A stretch of DNA of 64,000 nt from Bacteroidales bacterium (GCA_017417315.1 JAFPZK010000001.1:1-64000), one strand, 5' to 3'; positions 34,920 through 44,808 are shown, counted from the stretch's first letter. Numbers and translations are program-made. Notes: generated by a model not told the origin, from the letters alone.

Positions 34920-37874
34920 ATGAAAAAAGTTTTTTTGTTGATGACGGCGTTGTTTTTTTTGACTATTTCGTCGTTTGCACAAGAGAGAGAGATTTCGGGC
35001 GTATTGATTGACAGCGACACCAAAGAGCCTGCGTATCAGGCTACCGTGCGTTTGTTAAAAACTGACAGTTCGTTAGTAACGGGTGCTATTACTAATGAAT
35101 ACGGCATTTTCAAAATGAATGCTCCCACTGACGGAGATTTTGTGATAAAAGTAACAAGTGTGGGTTTTGAGCCGCTTGTAAAGCCTATTTCAATAAAGCA
35201 GTCCAAAAACGTTAACCTCGGTAAACTTATGATTAAACCTGCTTCCGTAGAATTAGAGGAGGCAGTTGCGACGGCGTATGCGGCTAAAATGACCGTCAAG
35301 CAAGACACCTTTGTTTATAATGCTGACGCTTATCGCACGCCGGAAGGTTCTGCTATTGAGGAACTTGTCAAAAAACTTCCCGGAGCGGAGGTTGACGAAG
35401 ACGGCAAAATCACGATTAACGGAAAAGAGGTAAAAAAAATACTTGTTGACGGCAAAGAGTTTATGACCGGCGACACGAAAACGGCGATGAAAAACCTTCC
35501 TACTTCGATTGTCAACAAGATAAAAGCCTACGACCAAAAGAGTGATTTAGCGCGTGTTACCGGCATTGATGACGGCAACGAAGAAACCGTTCTTGATTTC
35601 GGATTGAAACCGGGCATGAATAAGGGTATGTTTACGAACTTGGATTTAGGGCTTGGGACAAAAGACCGTTATGCTTGGCGCGGTATGGGTGCGTATTTTG
35701 CTAATAAACAGCGTATTATGCTTTTTACTAATGCCAATAACGTTAATGACAGAGGCTTCGGAGGCGGCGGACGTCCGCGTTTCGGTGGTAACGGCAACGG
35801 TCTTAACGCTACAAAAATGGTGGGCTTAAATTATAATTTTGAGGAAAAAAACAAGTTGAAAATCGACGGCAGTGTGCGTTGGAATCACAGCGACGGAGAC
35901 ATTTTCAGCAGACAATCCGTTGAAAATTTTGTCAGCAAAAACGGTGCGTTTTCCAATTCTACTACTCAAAATTATACGCGCAGTGATAGTTGGAATTTTC
36001 AAGGTCGTTTGGAGTGGCAGCCTGATTCTATGACGAATATTATGTTTCGTCCTACGATGTCATTTTCTACAAATGACGGCAGTTTAACGGGGCTTTCGGC
36101 ATCGTATAACGATGATCCGTACTTTTATGTTTTTGATCCCTTGGCTCAGGCTTCGATAGAGACTTTGGCATCTGATACTTTGATGGTTAACTATCGTCGT
36201 AACAGCAATCTTTCGTATGGGTCTACTAAAAGGCTTAACGGTACTTTGCAATTAAACCGCAAACTTAATAGTGACGGACGTAACGTTACTTTGCGCGGTG
36301 AGGGCGGTTATACCGATTCTGACAACAAACAAATTACTACGAGTGATGTTATTCTTTATCAGATAAAAACGGCAGCCGGCAACGATTCCACTTATTATAC
36401 GAGCCGTTATAATCTAACGCCTTCTGACAATTGGAATTATGCAATTCAGGCCTCTTACAGCGAACCGTTATGGAAACGTACTTATTTGCAGTTCAGTTAT
36501 CAGTTTCAGTACAAATACAGCAAGAGTGACCGTTCTACATTTGATTATAGTTTGTTTAATCAAAATCCTTTTTCCGGCGTAAAATCCGAATACCGCAAAT
36601 GGGACAACTTTTTATCGCACGTTGACTATCCTTTCGGCGACAATTATTACGATGAAGCGTTGAGTCGTTATTCTGAATATCAAAACTACATTCACGACAT
36701 GAACGTCAACTTCCGTATGGTTCGCGACAAATATCAGTTGAATGTCGGCGCGATGTTTCAGCCTCAGCAAACTAAGTTTGTTCAGAATTATCAGGGAATT
36801 TATACCGATACGTCCAGAAGTGTGTTTAACGTAACGCCTACTTTTGAATATCGTTACTCACCTAACGAGTTGACGCGGTTGGAAATAACTTATCGCGGCA
36901 CTACTTCGCAACCTTCTATGAGCGACCTTCTTGACATCACCGACGACAGCGACCCGCTTAATATTACCAAAGGTAATCCGGGGTTGAAACCTTCGTTTAC
37001 AAATAATTTGAGATTGAATTACAACACGTATATCCGCGAACACATGCGTACCATTATGACGTTTGTTAATATGAATACTACCAAGAACTCGATTGCTAAT
37101 ATGGTAACGTACAACGAGCAGACCGGCGGACGCATTTCCCGTCCTGAAAATATCAACGGCAACTGGGGCATTAATTCCGGCTTTATGTTCAACACGGCAC
37201 TTGACACAGCCGGAGTTTGGAACGTTAACACTTTTACTATGTATAATTATAATAATTATGTCGGTTATATTTTATTGGACAATGTTTCTAAAAAGAACAC
37301 AACCCGTAGCAATAATGTTATGGAACGTTTACAAGGCAGTTGGCGCAAAGGTTGGGTTGAAATTGCGCTTGACGGAAGTATCAATTATACGCACACTAAT
37401 AATGAGTTGCAAAGTCAGAGCAATCTTGATACGAGACTTTTTTCGTATGGAGGTTCGTTTAATATCTATATGCCGTGGGGAACGAGTATAACAAATGATG
37501 TTCATAATCAGAGTCGTCGCGGTTATAACGACAATTCTATGAATACGGACGAACTTGTTTGGAACGCTCAAATTTCGCAAAGTTTCTTAAAAGGTAAACC
37601 TTTGACAATTTCGGTTCAGTTTTTTGATATTTTGCAGCAACTCAGCAGTTATAGTCGCAGCATTTCGGCAATGCAACGCAGTGATGTTGAGTATAATACC
37701 ATTAATTCATACGTTATGTTGCATGTTATATATCGTTTTAATAAGTTCGGTAACAAAGATTCACGACACGGTGGATTGCCGGGAGGCGGTGGATTTCCGG
37801 GCGGCGGACGCGGCGGATTTCCGGGTGGCGGCAGACCCGGCGGCTTCGGCGGCGGTCAATCTCCGAGATTCTAA
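34920..37874 (+). CDS. TonB-receptor-like outer-membrane beta-barrel protein
   Basis: A 984-residue outer-membrane protein with a signal peptide (ending SFAQE), an N-terminal carboxypeptidase-regulatory-like beta domain (about 22-110; ISGVLIDSDTKEPAYQATVRL), a plug-like stretch (about 130-215) and a long C-terminal beta-barrel rich in aromatic-flanked strands. It ends with a glycine-, proline- and arginine-rich tail (GGFPGGGRGGFPGGG). No TonB box or SusD partner is present nearby, so the cargo is unknown. The start at 34920 is used because the signal begins there; the longer reading at 34758 overlaps the divergent SGNH promoter region. Confidence 0.85.
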   Translation: MKKVFLLMTALFFLTISSFAQEREISGVLIDSDTKEPAYQATVRLLKTDSSLVTGAITNEYGIFKMNAPTDGDFVIKVTSVGFEPLVKPISIKQSKNVNLGKLMIKPASVELEEAVATAYAAKMTVKQDTFVYNADAYRTPEGSAIEELVKKLPGAEVDEDGKITINGKEVKKILVDGKEFMTGDTKTAMKNLPTSIVNKIKAYDQKSDLARVTGIDDGNEETVLDFGLKPGMNKGMFTNLDLGLGTKDRYAWRGMGAYFANKQRIMLFTNANNVNDRGFGGGGRPRFGGNGNGLNATKMVGLNYNFEEKNKLKIDGSVRWNHSDGDIFSRQSVENFVSKNGAFSNSTTQNYTRSDSWNFQGRLEWQPDSMTNIMFRPTMSFSTNDGSLTGLSASYNDDPYFYVFDPLAQASIETLASDTLMVNYRRNSNLSYGSTKRLNGTLQLNRKLNSDGRNVTLRGEGGYTDSDNKQITTSDVILYQIKTAAGNDSTYYTSRYNLTPSDNWNYAIQASYSEPLWKRTYLQFSYQFQYKYSKSDRSTFDYSLFNQNPFSGVKSEYRKWDNFLSHVDYPFGDNYYDEALSRYSEYQNYIHDMNVNFRMVRDKYQLNVGAMFQPQQTKFVQNYQGIYTDTSRSVFNVTPTFEYRYSPNELTRLEITYRGTTSQPSMSDLLDITDDSDPLNITKGNPGLKPSFTNNLRLNYNTYIREHMRTIMTFVNMNTTKNSIANMVTYNEQTGGRISRPENINGNWGINSGFMFNTALDTAGVWNVNTFTMYNYNNYVGYILLDNVSKKNTTRSNNVMERLQGSWRKGWVEIALDGSINYTHTNNELQSQSNLDTRLFSYGGSFNIYMPWGTSITNDVHNQSRRGYNDNSMNTDELVWNAQISQSFLKGKPLTISVQFFDILQQLSSYSRSISAMQRSDVEYNTINSYVMLHVIYRFNKFGNKDSRHGGLPGGGGFPGGGRGGFPGGGRPGGFGGGQSPRF

Positions 37875-37881
37875 TTGATTT

Positions 37882-38868
37882 TCAGTTTTTCTCAGTGTTC
37901 AGAATATCTTCCACTTGCTGTTGGCTGATATTCATAATTAGTGCAATTTGAGCCGCTGTGTTTGTCGCGGAAAGGGCTTTGATGGCGGCGACAAGTTGCG
38001 CTTTTTGTTGAGATAGTTGTTCTTCCTTTTCCGTGAGTTGTGCCTTCTGTTGTAAGATTTGCGTTCCCATTTCGTCAATGCGACCTTGAAGTGCTTGGTT
38101 GCGTTGTTCCATTTTCAGTTGATTGTTCCAAGCGTATTGCTCCAAGTCGAGGTTGCCGCGCAGTTGCTTGTCGGCAGATGCCTTTTGAAGGACACGCATA
38201 ATGGTGCGATAGTCTTCTGAATCGTCGTAATATTCGTCCAACTCAATGACTTGGCTGTTAGGTTCTGTGTCGCTGAAAATCGTCAGCAATTTGTCAAGAT
38301 GGGTTTTAACGTTTTTCTTTGTAAGCGGCGCAATCACAAACGTTACGGTGTGAGTCAGACCGTTAATGTAGTCGTTGTTGTCAGGAATTTTAATGATGTT
38401 GCCTTCCTGATCCTTGAAAATGTTTTCACCGTGCATCACCGATTGTTCCAAGCCGTCGCCGAGTTCGTGTCCCAAAATATAAATCGAATGGATTGGCAAC
38501 GGATGATCCACAACGGTTTCGATATTGGTTTTGGGATTTTTGATGGTTTCCTGATATTTTTTGGTTTCGTCCATATAGATGGCACCGAGGTAGGAGCGGA
38601 AACGCATTATCTCACCCTCCTCCAACGCCTTCTGAACCTCAATATGCACAAGTTGATTCTTGCCGCTACGATCTAAGATTGTGGCGGAAAAATCCAACTT
38701 GAAAATCTTCTTGCCGTCGGGCAGCAATGCCGAATATTCGTTGTTGTTCATCTGAATAGACACCACCTTTGTCTTCAAGATGTTACCTATCAATACTTTT
38801 GCAACCTTTTCGTCCTGCATCAGGTACTTGAAAACAGTGTCATATATGGGGTTTACAACTTGTGCCAT
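37882..38868 (-). CDS. Rpn/PD-(D/E)XK-family nuclease-transposase protein
   Basis: A 328-residue protein starting with the family-typical NPIYDTVFKYLMQDEKVAKVLI. A putative active site is D59 (KLDFSA) with E77-x-Q79-K80 (HIEVQK). A heptad-like coiled coil follows at the C-terminus (about 255-310, with QQKAQLxxKEEQLSQQKAQL). Rpn proteins promote RecA-independent recombination in enterobacteria; chromosomal copies in Bacteroidota are common and often variable. The gene is convergent with the outer-membrane barrel gene (7-nt gap) and codes in a somewhat higher-GC style than its neighbours, which may mean recent acquisition. Confidence 0.85.
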   Translation of the reverse strand: MAQVVNPIYDTVFKYLMQDEKVAKVLIGNILKTKVVSIQMNNNEYSALLPDGKKIFKLDFSATILDRSGKNQLVHIEVQKALEEGEIMRFRSYLGAIYMDETKKYQETIKNPKTNIETVVDHPLPIHSIYILGHELGDGLEQSVMHGENIFKDQEGNIIKIPDNNDYINGLTHTVTFVIAPLTKKNVKTHLDKLLTIFSDTEPNSQVIELDEYYDDSEDYRTIMRVLQKASADKQLRGNLDLEQYAWNNQLKMEQRNQALQGRIDEMGTQILQQKAQLTEKEEQLSQQKAQLVAAIKALSATNTAAQIALIMNISQQQVEDILNTEKN

Positions 38869-38891
38869 TTTTAATCTTTTAATTGTTTGGA

Positions 38892-38899
38892 CAAAGATA
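38892..38899 (-). promoter_or_regulatory. -7 box for Rpn-type gene
   Basis: TATCTTTG on the minus strand, an exact TAnnTTTG match, about 25 nt before the start codon. Confidence 0.5.
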
Positions 38900-38958
38900 A
38901 CTGATATTTATCAAATATCAAAAATAAATTTTCTTCACCAATTGTCTTTAATAAAAAA

Positions 38959-38992
38959 AAACACGAAAGTCTAAAAAACAGACTTTCGTGTT
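38959..38992. terminator. Terminator hairpin between Rpn and mltD genes
   Basis: AACACGAAAGTCT pairs with AGACTTTCGTGTT over 13 bp around a 7-8-nt A-rich loop, with A-run on the left and a short T-run on the right. It lies downstream of mltD (minus strand), so the A-run serves as the T-tract there. Confidence 0.75.
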
Positions 38993-39027
38993 TGCTAACA
39001 TTTAAATTTATTCACTATGGAAAAAAA

Positions 39028-40647
39028 CTATTTTTTTCTGATTTTGATAACCTGACCGATTTGGAGTCTGCGTACATCAGAGGCCGAAAAACCGTTGATT
39101 TTCATGATGTCTTGGTCGGAAATTCCGGGGTAATGAGCCGCTATCGTGTTGAGGTTGTCGCCTTTGCGGATTGTGTAATATTCATATCCTGCGTCCAACT
39201 TCTTACCCGTTGTATTTGATTGAGCCACAATCTGATTAGATTGTTGAGCCTGTTTTTGGTCGAAAGTCATATTGTCGATGTTTTTGTAAGAGTTGAGACG
39301 TTTTGTCGGAACATAAACCGTGAGTTTTTGTCCAACGTTAAGACGGTCGCGTGAAATGTTGTTCCAGCATTTCAGTTTTGCAACTTTTACGCCGTACCAG
39401 TTAGCAATAAAACCGAATGTATCGCCTTGTTTTACGGTATAAGTCAGTTTTGACGACCCTGCCGGTACTGAATTGTCGCAAGGTTCGGGAGTGTAATTTG
39501 CGTAACGCGAACTTGACGGATTTGTCGGAACGGATTGACGTGCAATTTCGAGATTTTTTTGCGGTGAAAAATATACCGAATCTAAATAAGTGTAAATTGT
39601 TTGTTCGTTTTCAGCAAATTTTGCAGCGTAATCACTCGGAAGTCTCAAACTCATCGGTTTGATGTTTCCCGGAATGATGTCTTTTTTGTATTGCGGGTTC
39701 AAAGTACGGAGTTCGTCAACGCTTACTCCTAACATTCCTGAAATCTGACCGAAATGCAATTTGTCGTGAATTATCACAGTATCAGAGTATTGCGGCATAT
39801 TAACGTTGAACGGTTTGTAACCGTGAGCCTCGTAATTGTTCATAATGTAGTTGACGGAGATAAATGCGGGAACATATCCGCGTGTTTCTTTGGGCAAATA
39901 TTGGTAAATCTCCCAAAACGATGTCTTACCGCCCGAACGTTTAATCGCACGGTTAACGTTTCCGGGTCCGCAGTTATAAGCCGCGATAACCAACGCCCAG
40001 TCGCCGTAAATAGAATAGAGGTCTTTCAAAAATTGTGCAGCCGCTATCGTTTCTTTGTCGGGGTCGCGTCTGTCGTCAACCAACGTCGTAACCTCCAAAC
40101 CGTACATTCTGCCCGTGCCGTACATAAACTGCCACAAACCCGTTGCGCCAGTCCTCGAAACTGCAAGCGGGTTCAACGCCGATTCAACGATAGTTAAGTA
40201 TTTGAGTTCCAAAGGAATACCGTATTGGTCAAGTACTTGTTCGATTTTCGGGAAATAATATTGTGAAAGTCCCAAAAACGTAGGAATCAAGTATTTACCT
40301 CTGCGGAGATACATTTCAATCCAATCTTTAACTTTCTGATTGTAAACAAGAGGAAACGTTGTCGGAATGTTTTTCAATACGTTTTCGTAAACCGAATCGC
40401 CGAAATAAACGGGGCTTTCCAAGACCATATCGCGTGTGATAGCCTCGGAGTTGATAGTGTTTTTAACATACCAAAGCGAAAGCATACTGTCGATTTCGCT
40501 TGTAACTTGATTTTCTTCAATCAGGATTTCAGAAACGCTGCCCGTAACCAAAGAATCGACCGATAAAGAATCGTTTTCCGTTAAATCCTGAGCAAAAATA
40601 CCGCCGGTGCAACAAAGAGTTAAGGCGGTTAATAAAAACTTTTTCAT
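39028..40647 (-). CDS. mltD: Lytic transglycosylase with LysM repeats (MltD-like)
   Basis: A 539-residue protein with a signal peptide (ending GIFAQ), a lytic transglycosylase domain (about 110-270) and LysM modules toward the C-terminus (LTYTVKQGDTFGFIANWYGV and YYTIRKGDNLNTIAAHYPG). The catalytic Glu sits in LTIVESALNPLAVS; other conserved phrases are GLWQFMYGTG and AYNCGPGNVNRAI. It cleaves peptidoglycan strands at the outer face of the periplasm. The start at 40647 is chosen because the signal peptide begins there. Last gene of a parA-parB-DUF5683-mltD run. Confidence 0.92.
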   Translation of the reverse strand: MKKFLLTALTLCCTGGIFAQDLTENDSLSVDSLVTGSVSEILIEENQVTSEIDSMLSLWYVKNTINSEAITRDMVLESPVYFGDSVYENVLKNIPTTFPLVYNQKVKDWIEMYLRRGKYLIPTFLGLSQYYFPKIEQVLDQYGIPLELKYLTIVESALNPLAVSRTGATGLWQFMYGTGRMYGLEVTTLVDDRRDPDKETIAAAQFLKDLYSIYGDWALVIAAYNCGPGNVNRAIKRSGGKTSFWEIYQYLPKETRGYVPAFISVNYIMNNYEAHGYKPFNVNMPQYSDTVIIHDKLHFGQISGMLGVSVDELRTLNPQYKKDIIPGNIKPMSLRLPSDYAAKFAENEQTIYTYLDSVYFSPQKNLEIARQSVPTNPSSSRYANYTPEPCDNSVPAGSSKLTYTVKQGDTFGFIANWYGVKVAKLKCWNNISRDRLNVGQKLTVYVPTKRLNSYKNIDNMTFDQKQAQQSNQIVAQSNTTGKKLDAGYEYYTIRKGDNLNTIAAHYPGISDQDIMKINGFSASDVRRLQIGQVIKIRKK

Positions 40648-40692
40648 GATAATTTTTTTGAATTTTTTATTAGTAGTTAACAAATTTTTTTT

Positions 40693-41394
40693 TTAAAATC
40701 TGATGACAAATCTCGCTCCCATTGACGAACGGCAACCGAAAATTTCAGGCTGTGCATACGGCTCAACTCTGAGCGTTATGTCATCTGTAACATTATAATC
40801 ATAAAGATGGGCGTCGACAACCGCATCAAATATATTCATAATATAAACTAAAAACGTGCCAAGATAGCATAAATCTCTGTAACGGCGGTATTTTCTCATA
40901 TATCTGACGATGTCTGCCTCGTTTGTGAGTCCGTAAAACGAAATTCCCGTGTAAGTAGTGTCATTGAGTTGTTGTGCTAAAAAGAATCTTTCGTCGTTTT
41001 TCAATTGTTTGTACCTGACGTTATAAAATTCTGACACATAAATAAGAGTTCCGAATGCACCGTAAATAATCGGAATTTTCCAATACTGACCATTATAAAA
41101 CTGTCCCGAACCGGGTACGACAAAAGACATCCAACCTGCAAGTTTCGGATTTTTTTTTGGTGGTTCGTATGTTGTATCGTTTAAGAACTCGCTGTCTTCC
41201 ACGTACTTATAATCTTCATCACCGCCGGTTGAAAATCTTGCCCGAGAGGAATCACGTCTTCCTTCGCGATAGCCTTGTTTAACGGCGGGGTCGTTTAAAT
41301 CGGGTTTGTCGAGACTATCCAAATCTTGGGCGTAAACTTCTACGCCCAAAAATGCCAATAAGAAAAAGAGCAGAAAAAATTTCCCCTTTTGCAT
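40693..41394 (-). CDS. DUF5683 family membrane protein
   Basis: A 233-residue protein with a signal peptide (ending EVYAQ), an acidic linker, and three hydrophobic segments within a conserved body (PKLAGWMSFVVPGSGQFYNGQYWKIPI). The body matches the DUF5683 family that regularly follows parB in Bacteroidota. It lies between parB and mltD, with 7 nt to parB. Function is unknown. Confidence 0.88.
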   Translation of the reverse strand: MQKGKFFLLFFLLAFLGVEVYAQDLDSLDKPDLNDPAVKQGYREGRRDSSRARFSTGGDEDYKYVEDSEFLNDTTYEPPKKNPKLAGWMSFVVPGSGQFYNGQYWKIPIIYGAFGTLIYVSEFYNVRYKQLKNDERFFLAQQLNDTTYTGISFYGLTNEADIVRYMRKYRRYRDLCYLGTFLVYIMNIFDAVVDAHLYDYNVTDDITLRVEPYAQPEIFGCRSSMGARFVIRF

Positions 41395-41401
41395 CTTGTT
41401 T

Positions 41402-42352
41402 TTAAAGTTGAATGTTGCTTAAAAGTTCAATAATTCTTCCGTATTCCTCTTCTGTTTTGAGGTTGAAAGTAAGTTTGCAGCCGCCTTTGCTGTCGGTTTT
41501 AAGGTCTACCGGCACAGAAAATTTCTTTGAAAAATCCTTTTTAATCTGTTTCTGTGCATCAGAAAGTTTAGGTCTTTGTGCTTTGACCATAACTTTTTTC
41601 TCCTGATTTTCAGGATTTTCCTCCGGATTTTCTTCGTCAACGACATGCTCAAAAACAAAACCATCGGGGTCTTTTACGAGTTGTTCTACCTGACGTGCCG
41701 AAAGTTGGTAGTTAAGCACTTTTTGAAACAAATCCAACTGTATTTCAGGGTCTTCTACACTGATTAACGGGCGGATTTGCCCGACCGTGATTTTTTTGTT
41801 TCTTAATGCTGCCTGCATTTGATCAGGTAACTTCAAGAGCCTGAGTGAGTTAGTAATCGTTGTACGACCTTTTCCGAGTTGAGTGCTGAGTTCGTCCTGT
41901 GTCAAATGACACTCTTCTATAAGGCGGTTGTACGTCAAAGCGACTTCAATAGAGTTCAAGTCCTCTCTTTGAATGTTCTCTACGAGAGCCATTTGAAGCA
42001 TTTTGATGTCATCTGCCTCGGTGATGTATGCGGGTACTTTTTCAAGTCCCGCAAGTTTTGAGGCTCTGAAACGTCTTTCGCCCGAAATTATTTCATATTT
42101 TCCGTCGTCAACTTTTCTTAGTGTTAACGGCTGAATTATACCCAACGCCTTGATTGACTCGCTTAATTCGGCGATTTTTTCCTCGTCGAAATCCGTCCTC
42201 GGTTGAGTAGGATTCGGTACGATAAGAGAGATGTCAACCGCAGCAATTTCGCCGGTGTTGACAACCGCTTCCGGATCGGGATTAAACGTCGAATTGTCTG
42301 CTAATAAGGAATTTAATCCGCGCCCTAATCCGAGTCTTGGTTTGTTGCTCAT
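41402..42352 (-). CDS. parB: Chromosome-partitioning protein ParB
   Basis: A 316-residue protein. The N-terminal ParB/Srx domain contains NPTQPRTDFDEEKIAELSESI and ISGERRFRASKLAGL, the CTP-binding patch. A helix-turn-helix follows (LTQDELSTQLGKGRTTITNSLRLLKL), and a C-terminal dimerisation region with an acidic linker (NPEENPENQEKKV). It binds parS and spreads on DNA near the origin. It sits 43 nt after parA. No parS-like palindrome was spotted in the window. Confidence 0.95.
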   Translation of the reverse strand: MSNKPRLGLGRGLNSLLADNSTFNPDPEAVVNTGEIAAVDISLIVPNPTQPRTDFDEEKIAELSESIKALGIIQPLTLRKVDDGKYEIISGERRFRASKLAGLEKVPAYITEADDIKMLQMALVENIQREDLNSIEVALTYNRLIEECHLTQDELSTQLGKGRTTITNSLRLLKLPDQMQAALRNKKITVGQIRPLISVEDPEIQLDLFQKVLNYQLSARQVEQLVKDPDGFVFEHVVDEENPEENPENQEKKVMVKAQRPKLSDAQKQIKKDFSKKFSVPVDLKTDSKGGCKLTFNLKTEEEYGRIIELLSNIQL

Positions 42353-42395
42353 TTTGTGTTTTTTGCCGTTAAAAAAAATAATTAATTAAACAAAA

Positions 42396-43166
42396 TTAGG
42401 CTTTTGCGTCCTTTTCAAGTATTTCTTTTGCGAGGTTAAGATAGTTAACCGCGCCGTTAGAGTCCGCATCGTATTCAATAACGGGTTTACCGAAAGACGG
42501 AGCCTCCGAAAGACGTACATTTCTGAGAATGAGTGTGTTAAACACCATATCCTGAAAATGTTGTCTTACCTCTTCAACGACTTGGTTCGAGAGTCTTAGC
42601 CTTGAATCGTACATCGTAAGCAAAAATCCTTCGATTTGGAGTTGCGGGTTAAGCCTTGCCTGAATCATTTTAACGGTGTTCAGGAGTTTACCGAGACCTT
42701 CCAAAGCGAAATATTCGCACTGAACGGGGATTATTACCGCATTTGCAGCGGTTAAAGCGTTGACGGTCAGCAGTCCCAAAGACGGAGAGCAGTCAATCAT
42801 AATATAATCGTAATCGTTTTTTACTTTTTCGAGAAACGATTTCATTTTATATTCCCTTTGTTCTTGGTTCAGGAGTTCGATTTCAGCACCGACGAGGTCA
42901 ATGTGCGAGGGAATCAAATCAAGTCCGTCCGTACAAGTTTTAAGGATAACGTCCTTAGGTTCAACGTCATCGGTCAAACAGTCGTAAATACTTTTTTCGA
43001 TGTTTTTGAGTTCAAAACCCAAACCCGATGTACAATTAGCCTGCGGGTCTGCGTCGATGAGAAGAATTCTTTTCTCCAAGACCGCCAAAGACGCTCCGAG
43101 GTTAATAGATGTTGTAGTTTTGCCAACACCGCCTTTTTGGTTGGCAATTGCAAATACTTTTGACAT
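42396..43166 (-). CDS. parA: Chromosome-partitioning ATPase ParA (Soj)
   Basis: A 256-residue ParA/MinD-type ATPase. The deviant Walker A is KGGVGKTTTSINLG (about 10-23), with DADPQANCTSGLG and a Walker B region around YDYIMIDCSPSLGLLTVNAL. It forms a DNA-bound gradient that moves ParB-parS complexes. It begins the partition operon from a promoter at 43215-43243. Confidence 0.96.
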   Translation of the reverse strand: MSKVFAIANQKGGVGKTTTSINLGASLAVLEKRILLIDADPQANCTSGLGFELKNIEKSIYDCLTDDVEPKDVILKTCTDGLDLIPSHIDLVGAEIELLNQEQREYKMKSFLEKVKNDYDYIMIDCSPSLGLLTVNALTAANAVIIPVQCEYFALEGLGKLLNTVKMIQARLNPQLQIEGFLLTMYDSRLRLSNQVVEEVRQHFQDMVFNTLILRNVRLSEAPSFGKPVIEYDADSNGAVNYLNLAKEILEKDAKA

Positions 43167-43214
43167 GTTTTATGTTGTTTTTTTACTGTCTAATCATAAA
43201 ATATTATCCGAGCG

Positions 43215-43243
43215 CAAAGGTAGAAATTTTTTTCGGATTTCAA
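43215..43243 (-). promoter_or_regulatory. Promoter of the parA operon
   Basis: On the minus strand, -7 box TACCTTTG (43215-43222) and a TTG -33 element (43241-43243), 18 nt apart. This is a near-canonical Bacteroidota promoter 48 nt before the parA start. Confidence 0.65.
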
Positions 43244-43302
43244 TAACAAAAGAAAGAAAAATTTACATTCTGTTAATATTGACGTTTTTCAGCAACCGAT
43301 TT

Positions 43303-44127
43303 TTACTCTTTAAATGTAATTTTATCAGCGAGTTTCAAAAAATACTCATTTGACCAGATGTCAAGGTCGTGAGGATTTTCTACAAAACCGGCAACATCGT
43401 CTTTAACTCGTTCAATATCAGTATTTGATAATTTTTCTTTGAGTAATTCGATAAAATTGTTTTTATCAATTTCTGTTCCGTTAAATTCCCGTATACGTTC
43501 TTGTAAGTGCTTGAAATCAAGAGGAATATCCCATCTGACATACCATTCTAAATCATACCAGTCGCGCCCTTTTACTCTGTTTTTCCAATTGCGGTAAATC
43601 AAAGCGTGCATTTTTCCAGCAAAAAGGCTTGGTAAAGTAAAACACCGTGTATAAAACGAATAAGGTTGCTGCAATAATAATTGTTCAGTCTCAAAGTTTA
43701 GCGGCGGGTCAGTGTCTAACTCTATTTTTACTTTGAGATTTTTCTTGGTTTGAAACTTAATATCGTATGCCTCGGTACTTTCTTTCAAAAACGCCGATTC
43801 TACGCGTCCGAATTTTTTTTTATCTTTTTTTACTATTTCTACTTCGTGTCCCGAAAGCCGGAATTCTTCTATAATTGCCGGAAAATAATCATTTATGTGG
43901 ACATCGTTTCGTTTTTCAATCAGCGAAAAATCCATATCTTCGGAATATCTCGGTAAGCCGTGAAAAAGTCTCAAACACGTGCCGCCGTAGAATGCCGCAT
44001 ATTTAAAAAAACCGCCTCTGTACAGACCTGCAAGGGCAATACGCTGCATTACTTCTTGTTCGATATTGACGGTTGCCGTCCCTTTTTTTTCAGACAACAC
44101 TGCCAGCATTTTATCATATATTGTCAT
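43303..44127 (-). CDS. AbiEii-type nucleotidyltransferase toxin
   Basis: A 274-residue protein of the AbiEii/AbiGii family. The nucleotidyltransferase motif GGTCLRLFHGLPRYSEDMDF contains the S-x-D-x-D metal site. Downstream conserved residues include KIELD, a Lys in AGKMHALIYR, and KGRDWYDLEWY. AbiE toxins act by blocking growth upon phage infection or stress. It overlaps the antitoxin gene by 4 nt, with the antitoxin first, as usual for this type IV toxin-antitoxin class. Confidence 0.9.
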   Translation of the reverse strand: MTIYDKMLAVLSEKKGTATVNIEQEVMQRIALAGLYRGGFFKYAAFYGGTCLRLFHGLPRYSEDMDFSLIEKRNDVHINDYFPAIIEEFRLSGHEVEIVKKDKKKFGRVESAFLKESTEAYDIKFQTKKNLKVKIELDTDPPLNFETEQLLLQQPYSFYTRCFTLPSLFAGKMHALIYRNWKNRVKGRDWYDLEWYVRWDIPLDFKHLQERIREFNGTEIDKNNFIELLKEKLSNTDIERVKDDVAGFVENPHDLDIWSNEYFLKLADKITFKE

Positions 44128-44753
44128 TGTTTCAAAATTTTTATCAGGTTATTTAAAATTCTCGTTTTTCTTCCTTTTTCGGCACATTCTTCTAAAACTT
44201 TTAAGTTGAAATTTGATAATTCGTCCATATCAAACCGAATATCCTCTTCAAGATATTGCCAAAGACCTTTGACGGATTGCGGCGGCAGATATGTGTCGTG
44301 CATTATCATATCGCACAAGGCTTTTTCCGGACTTGCAATCAAAAAAGTAACGCCGTCTTCTTCAATATAGTTTATTCCTATTGAAAAATATTCGGGTTTG
44401 ACTTGCTCGTAAGTGAAACGTCCCAATGAATTTTCGAACATACGGGTTCGTTTTGTTGTAACCGAAGTCATTGTATAAACTTTTTCGGGAATCAGTCCGT
44501 ACCATCTTAAAGCCCATTTTTGTGAAACATACGACGGTCCGTAAATATGGTTTGCACATATACAGGGATTGATTTTTTGCCTGCTAATATCTTCGCTTAC
44601 TACGTATAGACCTCGTTTAAGGCGGATAAGTTGTCCGTCTTTTTCTAAGGCGCGTATTTTTTCTTCCGGAGAAAGCAAATTTGCAAAGTCTGCCGTCAGA
44701 ATATTTGATAGTACGGGAATATTTTTATATTTCAGCAGAGGATTTTTTTTCAT
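44124..44753 (-). CDS. AbiEi-type antitoxin
   Basis: A 209-residue protein, starting at the ATG at 44753 rather than a 33-residue longer reading. An N-terminal winged helix (LTADFANLLSPEEKIRALEKDGQLIRLKRGLYV) precedes the AbiEi antitoxin core with YGPSYVSQKWALRWYGLIPE and an FLIASPEKALCDM stretch. It is expected to neutralise AbiEii and repress its own promoter, which overlaps the divergent GH3 gene's promoter. Confidence 0.88.
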   Translation of the reverse strand: MKKNPLLKYKNIPVLSNILTADFANLLSPEEKIRALEKDGQLIRLKRGLYVVSEDISRQKINPCICANHIYGPSYVSQKWALRWYGLIPEKVYTMTSVTTKRTRMFENSLGRFTYEQVKPEYFSIGINYIEEDGVTFLIASPEKALCDMIMHDTYLPPQSVKGLWQYLEEDIRFDMDELSNFNLKVLEECAEKGRKTRILNNLIKILKQ

Positions 44754-44770
44754 TGTAAAAATATTTGCGG

Positions 44771-44801
44771 CAAAGTTATAAAAAATTGCACAAAAAACCA
44801 A
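44771..44801 (-). promoter_or_regulatory. Promoter of AbiE pair
   Basis: Minus strand: -7 box TAACTTTG (44771-44778) and TTG (44799-44801) with a 20-nt spacer. It is back to back with, and close to, the GH3 promoter at 44809-44839. Confidence 0.55.
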
Positions 44802-44808
44802 GAAAAAG

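Noticed and set aside
37624..37878. Alternative frame in the 3' end of the outer-membrane barrel gene
   Set aside because: It is a shifted reading of the Gly/Pro-rich repeat tail; the main frame continues the barrel to its terminal strand.
38959..38992. Transposon end beside the Rpn-like gene
   Set aside because: No second matching inverted repeat or target duplication was found on the other side of the gene; the hairpin with flanking A/T runs is better explained as a terminator.
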